Positions 57,299 to 64,000 of a stretch of 64,000 nucleotides of DNA are shown here, piece after piece. The notes beneath the pieces were generated by a model. It was not told the DNA's origin, did no database searches, and was given only the letters and a program-made list of their open reading frames with translations. Both the position numbers and the translations under genes were made by a program. The number at the start of each line of letters is the position of its first letter. Position 1 is the stretch's first letter. Origin of the DNA: Acarospora socialis (Eukaryota > Ascomycota > Lecanoromycetes > Acarosporales > Acarosporaceae); NCBI GenBank assembly GCA_025617375.2, contig JAMYGW020000001.1, positions 2,914,001 through 2,978,000 on the forward strand. The letters are read 5' to 3'.

Positions 57299-60200
57299 AT
57301 GTCAAGGAAGGCCTTTGACCTTACATACTCCCCATCGCCAACTACTGGTGTGCGCAGCGGAAGTAGTCGAGACGTAAAAGGAAAGCCTCCCGTACCGTCC
57401 GAAAGCCTTAAATGCAGAGCGTGCCGTGCAACCAAGAGTAAATGTGATATGGGAAAGCCCAGCTGCCAGCGCTGTCGCGAATATGGTCTCCAATGCGAAA
57501 CTCTGGAACCTGGTCGGCCTGTCTCTGATGATGTCTTTATTCTCGTTATGGGTGCTACGGGGTCTGGCAAAACTTCTTTCATCAATCAATGTGTGGGCTC
57601 TCAAGTCCTCCAAGTGGGTCACGGTCCTGAATTGTGTAAGCTCCGGATTCCCCTTAACCCTAATCGTTGGCTGATTGGGCCCAAGATACATCTGCTATCG
57701 CTGAGGCAATATTCGAACTTGATGCCAAGAAGATTCACCTTGTAGATACGCCAGCCTATGATGTTCGCTCTTCAAGCTCTCGGGAGGTCACGGACTGGTT
57801 AACATTGGCGTACGGCATCCATACAGAAGTGAACGGTGTAGTGTACATGCACCGCATTCCCGACAGTGATATACTTCAAGCTGTTCTGGCTTGCCATTTC
57901 ATTGCTGCAAACTTGTTGGGAAAGAAAGAGTTCTTAAATATTGCGTTTGTAACAACGATGTGGGATGAAGTAGACGAGGAGACTGGACAGGCAAGAGAGC
58001 TGGAAATTTCTTCTCGGTATCTAAAGCCTTTTTTACTCGAAAAAGGTAGCTCTATGTACCGACATGATGGTACGGAAGCCTCTGCGCTCGGGATTGTCAG
58101 TTCGTTGAATTCTGGCAAGAGAGTCAAGTTGTTACACCACCGTGAGTTCGTCAACGAAGCTCGACTGCTTGCATGCTAAGACGAAAGTAGAAGCCCAAAT
58201 CGAGCAACAAGAGCTACAAGTGGCTCACAAAGAGTTTGATCCGAGCGCTTCAAAAATAACACACTTGGGGGACTTCAAGCTCGATCCTCTCAGTGGTATC
58301 GATTCGCCATAACTCGTGTGCACACTTACCAAGCTGACGTTGAAGGTCCCCTACCACCCTCCAAGAGATCGAGCTCGATCGAACAAAGGCAACGAAAACT
58401 TGAAGTCCATACCAGTGACAGTGAAGACGCAGCCGATGGCTTCAAGCCAAACCTGGCGCGAAATCAGAACCGATCAAGAGCAAATGAAACCGGGACTTCG
58501 AAGCGCGAAATCGGGACGAGATATGCGGAAATCAGATCCAGGCAGCTTCGTCGACGAGCCTTACACGAAGAGCGAGTTGCCTTACGAGCGGAAATCTACC
58601 GGACTAGTCTGCACGCATTGAGAAGTCGCCTTCTTCAATATGCATCATCCGACAGCCTAGGAGAACAGATACACAAGGAACTCAAGACCTTGGAAGAAAA
58701 TATAGGTACATCCATCAGCAGTCAAAACAGCGGAACAGTCCAAAATCTGGACTTTAACGCTCAAAGTCCCAAGTTTCCAATTGACAAGGGCATCCAGGAT
58801 GTATTACACGACGAGGATTTACGGAAGAGACTTGGAATCAATGCAGATTTAATCAGCCATTGCCTATACTCCAGGTTTTGGCTTTGTCGAAATTTAGGCA
58901 TCGTGGTCTACAGGAATTGCTGCCGACTGCAGACCGCCCACCTTGCCGATGGCTTCCTGAGTGCTTTAGTTCCAGCTAACTCATGGTCTGATGGTGGGCC
59001 ATGTGTTGTCAATCTCAGACGCATCCAAATTGCGGATATCGGAGCTCTCTTGGACACGCTGGCTGATTGCATTCGCAACATTTTTCACCGGGGGTTACAC
59101 ATTCTCTCTGGACAACAAGACATTCAACTTCTTGTGGAATGCCTTTTCGATATCCAAGCCAGGTCTGGAAAACTGTTCGCAAGCATAGACCCAATGGATG
59201 CTTTAGAAAGTATCAGTGCACATGACCTCAAAAGAGAACTGGAGGAAATGTATGCTGGAGGACCTCTTCAAAGCAGTTACTTGGAATCCATATTCGCTAG
59301 ATGTCGAACCACATTCCAGGCTTTGGATCTCGTCCTGCTTGCCTATGAGGGTGCTCATGTTCCGGACTTGGAAGAGCTTACACCTGACAACACTGACAAG
59401 CGTACCATTCTTCTCAATAAGGGTTTCCCTACCTTTGCTGAAGCACCAGAGATCCCAACCACCTGCTTCCGGCGCTTGCCGATGAAATGCCTTGCACCAC
59501 TTCTGGGAAACCGTGACGTTTGGGTCTTTACGCATACGAGGCTAGATTGTCCACCAGCCTTGTACTTGAAGACAGATATTGAAACATTTGCAGATGTGTG
59601 GGGTCCGGTCTGGAAGGTCAAAGATCAGCATGAGCCGGATAAGACCGCAAGATACAATGTTGGGGAAGGAACTATCATACCATGGCCCTTCGATCCTGTG
59701 GTCCATCCTACTCTCGCAACGAATGAGCGTCTATGTCACTGGAGGAGCAACTTCGATTTCATCAACAATGATGCTAGCTCTATTGACGATGGTACGTCAG
59801 TTGCGACTAGAGTAGAGAAATCTTCATCTCTGAGACTGACTCCATTCAGATTCATCGTCCACTAGCAGTGACGCAGGCGAAGATCCGACCGACGACGCCA
59901 TAAGTGGTAGATTCGACGGATCCGAGGTCCTCGTCATTGGTGCCGAATCAGGCCCGCAGCTGGAATGGAAACCCTGTAGCTGCTCCGTTGACGAGCTCAA
60001 GAAGCAGTTAAGAGAAGCAGGACGCTTGAATCACATGCTAGCGTCCAAATCCTATCGCTACGTCGATGCTCAGCAAACCTCACTAGTCGTGGGTAGCCAT
60101 GGCATCCAGGCGGGAAGAAGCAAAGTCTTCAAAGACATGAAAGAAGAACCTCTCAAGAAAGGATTGTTGGCAATGTGGGAGAATGAGCCCGAACTTCGAA

Positions 60201-61069
60201 ACCCTCGAGAGTTCGAGAACTTTTGGGGAGTGGCTGTGTCTTTATGCACGATGAACGCTCGCCGTGTGAGGCTCGTTGAGCTTCTTCGCGAGGACAGCGT
60301 TACATGTCTTTTAGAGCGCTTCCAATGGAGCGATCTCGATGCTGAAAAGAATAGCGAACGTCGCAGCTCGTTTTTCAAAGCAGTCAGCAGTGTCAATCCT
60401 TGTGCTCTGGGGGACTTGTGGGACGGTAACCCTTGCTGGCGAGAAGAACTCGGCAAAGCCCTGCTTATCTGTCTCAGGGTCCTCTCCAGAACAGGATACG
60501 ATGTCAATAGAGACGAATTCCACATGCTATGGCTTCCTAGCGGTTCCCGCGCTCCAAGACGCGTCACCTTGCGGCCCACAGACCAGAGCTGGATTAGATT
60601 CCTCAGAGACACAACATATTCCATGACCACAGCCGTGATCGTGGAACGCAGCCTCGGCGGACCATCTTGCAGCCGCAAGCGGCCGCAATGGTTTGGAGTT
60701 CCTTCGGTTCTTGAAACTGCTCTTTGCATCAACCGCACCCTCGATCCTGCACCGAAACTCAAAAGAACTCCTGGCTGCCCGGACGAAGTTAATCTGATCT
60801 CGCGGAGGGATGCGCAAAGATGGAAGCACGTCTGGAATGTGTCCGGGCTGGCCAGGGGAGAGCATCTATGGGTGGGTTCGGAGAATCGTCTGAAAGTCCT
60901 CTGGCCACTCTCGGACTGGCGTTTACTGTTGGAGGTCGACATTGTCAAAAGAGCGCTGCTTCGGGAAATGATCGGCATCAGGCCTAGCGAGCGGGTTAGT
61001 CATTGGGAGTATACTGGTGAAGAGGAGGAGCCTATCGACATACGACCGATTCCTGTGCACATCATTTGA
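57299..61069 (+). CDS. Zn2Cys6 cluster fused to a P-loop GTPase and a large C-terminal region
   Basis: Model: join(57299..57635,57686..58141,58188..58295,58334..59791,59850..61069), 1192 aa. Residues 39-66 are a canonical Zn2Cys6 cluster (C-x2-C-x6-C-x6-C-x2-C-x6-C, starting CRACRATKSKCD). Only 18 residues later, in the same exon, is a Walker A motif GATGSGKT (85-92), then HLVDTPAYD (Walker B/G3-like) near 130 and FVTTMWDEV (G4-like), as in AIG1/septin-like fungal GTPases. A coiled-coil-like Gln/Glu segment follows. The remaining 890 residues are alpha-rich, with DVWVFTHTRLDCPPALYL, ADVWGPVW and ARRVRLVELL motifs that recall a widespread uncharacterised accessory family of Pezizomycotina. The 38-nt intron joining the halves is short and is the weakest point. 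If it is wrong, the first part is a 305-residue protein ending at 58312. However, the second frame has no ATG for its first 290 codons, which favours fusion. The function is unknown; it may be a nuclear signalling or incompatibility-type protein. Confidence 0.7.
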
Positions 61070-61655
61070 CTGCTGGCGAGAAAGGGATGCCGTTGTCTAG
61101 GTGTAAGACGGGCCGGTCTAATGATAGATACAAGTTCTTCGGCGCCACTAATCAGCTCTCTCGGCGCCCTTGTCATAGAAGGCTGGCAATAACATAGTTC
61201 GTTTACGTCGTATTATGATTGGCTGTAGAAACCCCTGAAATGGGACGGTCTATATTTGGTCAAAACTCCATCTACTGCTGTTGTCTTCAAGATGGGTAAT
61301 CTGTGCCAGAGAGATAATGAAACAGCAGCAGCTGTCCGTGACGGCAAATATGCGTTCAACCACCTTCCACCCTGACCTATTCCCCTACCACCAGTCATGG
61401 AGAAGGCCAGGAACATCGACTGCCTCAAACACTAATAGTAGTCCAACTCACATGATTCTAAATAAAGTTACTGATCAATACCACTCAGATCAAATTACAT
61501 CTTTATTATGCTTGAAACAACAAAGTACGAAGGCCGCGTAAACCCTCGTCGAAAGTACATCAAATCAGACGCGTTCTGAGTAAAGGTCTTCCACCACCAC
61601 CAACCACGCCAGCCATCACAGTCACCCACCCGCTATCCCCTCCAAACCTCCAACA
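61070..61655. other. Spacer upstream of the Fta1 gene
   Basis: 586 bases with no supported gene; small frames on both strands only. Probably the 3' end of the GTPase gene and the promoter of the next gene. Confidence 0.4.
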
Positions 61656-62921
61656 ATGCCCTCACAAACCCCCTCCCCCTCAACCAGTACCGAAACAGAA
61701 GCACCACCCCACCCGCTCTACAACACCACCTACACCCTCCACCGCCTCTCCCCACTGCACCACGCTCGCACCACACGCCCCTTCCTCGCCGAAGCGACTC
61801 TCGCCCAGCACGCGCAGCGTCTCACCTCTATCCTTCGCGGCGATGTGCTGCGCGGGGTACGCGTCGGCATCGACCATCTTGATGGCGAGGTTGGCGATGA
61901 GGGGTTGGGAAGGGCGGGGGCGTTGAGGGGGTGTGAATGGACGGTCCATAAGGAGGAGGAGAGGGAGGGAGATGGAGACGGAGACACGGGACGTACGGGC
62001 AGAGGTACGGGCACGCGAACGAGGAGGAGAACGCGCAGGAGGTCAGCGGCGGTCGAAGACGAAGCGGACGAGGAGGAAGAGAGAGGCAAAGCAGCAGGCG
62101 TGCACATCGCCATCCACTACGAGAAGAGCACCTACACAGCCCTCCTCCTACGCGCTCCCGCACTCCCTACCGCAGCGCACAACTTGCAGCACACAGACGA
62201 CGAAGAAGACGAGTCCTCCAGTTATTTTCCCCTCCTCCTAACGCGTATGCCCGCTTCCCTGCGCGCGACGCTCGTTACGTATCTAGCCAGCACGTTCGAC
62301 TGTCGGGTCTCGGCGCTGAGATTGTCGTCCGGATTTGTATGCGGGGCGCTGGAGGCCTTTCTGAAGGATCTACAGGGCGGTGATGGGTCTGGATCTGGGA
62401 CTGGGATGCCGGACGTGGATGCGAAAGACATGATAAAAGACATCCACCTAACCCTCTCCTTCCCACCGCCCGTCGCGCCCTCGCTCAAGAGTCTCGACAT
62501 CGTCGTCCCTGCAGCCGATGTTGAGCGCTTCGTGAGGGCGGGGGAGAAGATTCTACGGCAGCAGGGGCGGCAGGTGGAGAATGATGCGCAACGTTCGCAA
62601 CGCCGGAAACGAAAGCGGGTGGGTGCTGATAGGGAGGATGGGGATGTGGAGGGGGAAGGAATGGGTAGGGGCCCTTTCATGGCGGCCTTGGGGCGGTATT
62701 TGGAGGCGCAGTTGGCGATGAGCGTTGGGGGTGAGGGGGTGCTGGTTGCGAGGATTGCGTGTGGGGGGTTTGTGTTGGCGGCGGAGGGGAGGGTTAGGGT
62801 TGTGGATTTGCGGCGTGGTGGTGGTGGAGATGAAGATGTAGGCCAGGATATGGGAGAGAAGGCTACGAGGGGTCTCGTGGCGCGCTTGGTGGGACGGGCT
62901 GCGGGACGGGAGGAAGGCTGA
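61656..62921 (+). CDS. fta1: Kinetochore Sim4 complex subunit Fta1 (CENP-L homologue)
   Basis: Fta1/CENP-L belongs to the inner kinetochore CCAN and pairs with Chl4/CENP-N next to CENP-A nucleosomes. Single exon, 421 aa. The N-terminal motif YNTTYTLHRLSPLHH is typical of fungal Fta1, followed by LAQHAQRLTSILRGDVLRGVRVG. A charged insert rich in Glu and Arg (about residues 100-150) is probably disordered. The core continues with FPLLLTRMPASLRATLVTYL and ASTFDCRVSALRLSSGFVCG, then DIHLTLSFPPPVAPSLKSLDIVVP, and the C terminus ends in a Gly/Asp-rich tail. The 5' part is C-rich and the 3' part G-rich, a composition that yields spurious antisense frames. Assignment is by motif memory and quite likely. 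Confidence 0.75.
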   Translation: MPSQTPSPSTSTETEAPPHPLYNTTYTLHRLSPLHHARTTRPFLAEATLAQHAQRLTSILRGDVLRGVRVGIDHLDGEVGDEGLGRAGALRGCEWTVHKEEEREGDGDGDTGRTGRGTGTRTRRRTRRRSAAVEDEADEEEERGKAAGVHIAIHYEKSTYTALLLRAPALPTAAHNLQHTDDEEDESSSYFPLLLTRMPASLRATLVTYLASTFDCRVSALRLSSGFVCGALEAFLKDLQGGDGSGSGTGMPDVDAKDMIKDIHLTLSFPPPVAPSLKSLDIVVPAADVERFVRAGEKILRQQGRQVENDAQRSQRRKRKRVGADREDGDVEGEGMGRGPFMAALGRYLEAQLAMSVGGEGVLVARIACGGFVLAAEGRVRVVDLRRGGGGDEDVGQDMGEKATRGLVARLVGRAAGREEG

Positions 62922-63837
62922 GGCGTCTGGTGAACGGAACGGGAGGGCTTGTAATGGGCGCGCGGACAGGGTATTGAGTGGGAGATAAGAGATATGGTTG
63001 CTCAGGGCATGCTTACATCGAGAGTCGACCAGTCTGACCCTACTTGGGTACTCACAAGGAGATCATGATACGCTTAAGCTCTTACTCTTCTCCACCGTTC
63101 ATGGTCAGCCGCATCAAACGCCAAAGCCCCCGCTATCAAAAATCTAGATTTGATATACGCATACTATCAAGCTCACCTTTTCGCACCACCACGCATATCA
63201 CGACCGCCTCACCGATCCCAACCCAACCGAAACCGTATCCAATTGTCGTCATTTCATCTGGCTTTCAGTTGCCGAAACCTGCACTCAGAGGGCGAGCACG
63301 GCTGTGCTCCTCGCCAGGAAGCCCAAGTGCGTTGTGGAATCTGCACCTGCAAGACAACTGTTTGCGTTTGTTGGTCCGTCTGCTGTTTGTTGTCTATCGG
63401 AGGCGTTAGATGCGCGGGTCGAACTAGGACGGCGGAGCTGTGTGGTTTCTGTTAGGGCTCGTTTGGGATGGTCAGCGGAGGGGGTTGGTGCTGGTATTTG
63501 CTGTTCTCTTCTCCTCGGGGAGTTGAGGGATTAAGAATGGGGTTGGGGATGGACGATGTGCGTGATGGGATGGGGTTGAGAGGAACGAGGTGTGAGGGGT
63601 GGGTGGTGTGTTTGCTGGAAGGGCGTTAGGGACGGAGCGAGTGGTGGATGAACATGTACACATGACGTGCATAGTTAGGAAAGCCCACTGTTCGATACAG
63701 GCGATAGATACGATGACTTTTTCTTTTGATACGAATCCTATGATGCAATTTCCCACCCAGCTAGCTACTCAATCCACCAACCTAAATGTACAGCGCTCAC
63801 ATCCCCCTACCCTTAGCACAGCTCACGATCCGACCCC
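62922..63837. other. Convergent spacer at the right edge
   Basis: 916 bases between the convergent Fta1 and thiolase genes. No gene recognised; it should hold both 3' ends. The 63.0-63.5 kb plus-strand frames show no domain. Confidence 0.4.
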
Positions 63838-64000
63838 TCAAACCTGCTCATTAACAAACAACCCCGCCATCCCCTGTCCCGTCCCAATACACATACTCGT
63901 CAACAGAATCTTCTTGCCCGTCCTCCGCGCCTCGCTCAATCCCGTACAGATCTGCCTCGTGCCCGTGGCGCCCAACGGATGTCCCAACGCAATGGCCCCA
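63838..64000 (-). CDS. 3-ketoacyl-CoA thiolase, C-terminal end (partial)
   Basis: The last 53 codons of a thiolase enter from the right edge. Thiolases cleave 3-ketoacyl-CoA to acetyl-CoA in beta-oxidation. The visible text contains GAIALGHPLGATGTRQ, with the active-site His, and LLTSMCIGTGQGMAGLFVNE, with the C-x-G-x-G motif bearing the proton-abstracting Cys. The protein ends NEQV before a TGA at 63838. Motif form (GHPLGATGTRQ and MCIGTGQGMAG) fits a degradative 3-ketoacyl-CoA thiolase better than acetoacetyl-CoA thiolase, but the localisation signal is not in view. The gene continues beyond the window, so length and introns are unknown. Confidence 0.9.
   Translation of the reverse strand, partial: GAIALGHPLGATGTRQICTGLSEARRTGKKILLTSMCIGTGQGMAGLFVNEQV

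Noticed and set aside
60070-60978. Minus-strand 302-codon open frame
   Set aside because: Ser/Arg/Leu-rich without domain; the plus strand carries a better-supported exon of the GTPase fusion gene.

Overview
This window is nuclear DNA of a filamentous ascomycete (Pezizomycotina). The evidence is the short introns (about 40-130 nt, often with GTNNGT donors and a TACTAAC-like branch site), and genes typical of the group: nitrate and nitrite reductase, a HET-domain gene, a Zn2Cys6 protein, a division-2 chitin synthase, the Sim4/CENP-L subunit Fta1 and UvsD/ATRIP. The exact class is not settled; Dothideomycetes is an impression only. Most genes are single-copy core genes. I rebuilt exon structures by hand, and in each spliced model given with exon coordinates the splice phases close to a whole number of codons.

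Layout. 0.4-5.9 kb: CAP/Srv2 (-), a Mak32-type PfkB protein (+), a 79-residue membrane protein (-) and mitochondrial ribosomal protein MRPL3/mL44 (+). 6.5-8.4 kb: a small hairpin and a decayed F-box locus. 8.6-11.9 kb: a nucleolar L1-domain protein and palmitoyl-protein thioesterase. 11.9-15.2 kb: a gene-poor stretch with two related hairpin elements and a 60-residue single-pass membrane protein. 15.2-27.2 kb: CTD-kinase cyclin Ctk2 (+), CDP-diacylglycerol synthase (-), ATRIP/UvsD (+) and UPF2/Nmd2 (+). 29.5-35.6 kb: chitin synthase and Hsp110/Sse1. 37-42.4 kb: an FtsJ-fold methyltransferase (-), an F-box/propeller-like protein (+) and a small low-complexity protein (-). 42.4-44.4 kb: a broken HET-domain gene. 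46-47.6 kb: a Tos4-like FHA protein (-). 49.5-56.6 kb: nitrate reductase then nitrite reductase, head to tail. 57.3-61.1 kb: an unusual gene joining a Zn2Cys6 cluster, a P-loop GTPase and a long C-terminal region. 61.7-62.9 kb: Fta1/CENP-L. At the right edge is the 3' end of a 3-ketoacyl-CoA thiolase (-).

The one clear pathway unit is nitrate assimilation. NiaD reduces nitrate to nitrite and NiiA reduces nitrite to ammonium. Both promoters carry GATA (AreA/NIT2) cores, and the niaD promoter has a perfect NirA-type CTCCGCGG site. No nitrate transporter lies in the window.

The most novel-looking item is the Zn2Cys6-GTPase fusion at 57.3-61.1 kb. Next are the hairpin family near 14 kb and the tiny spliced membrane protein beside it. 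Three GC-AG introns are needed to keep three core genes open.
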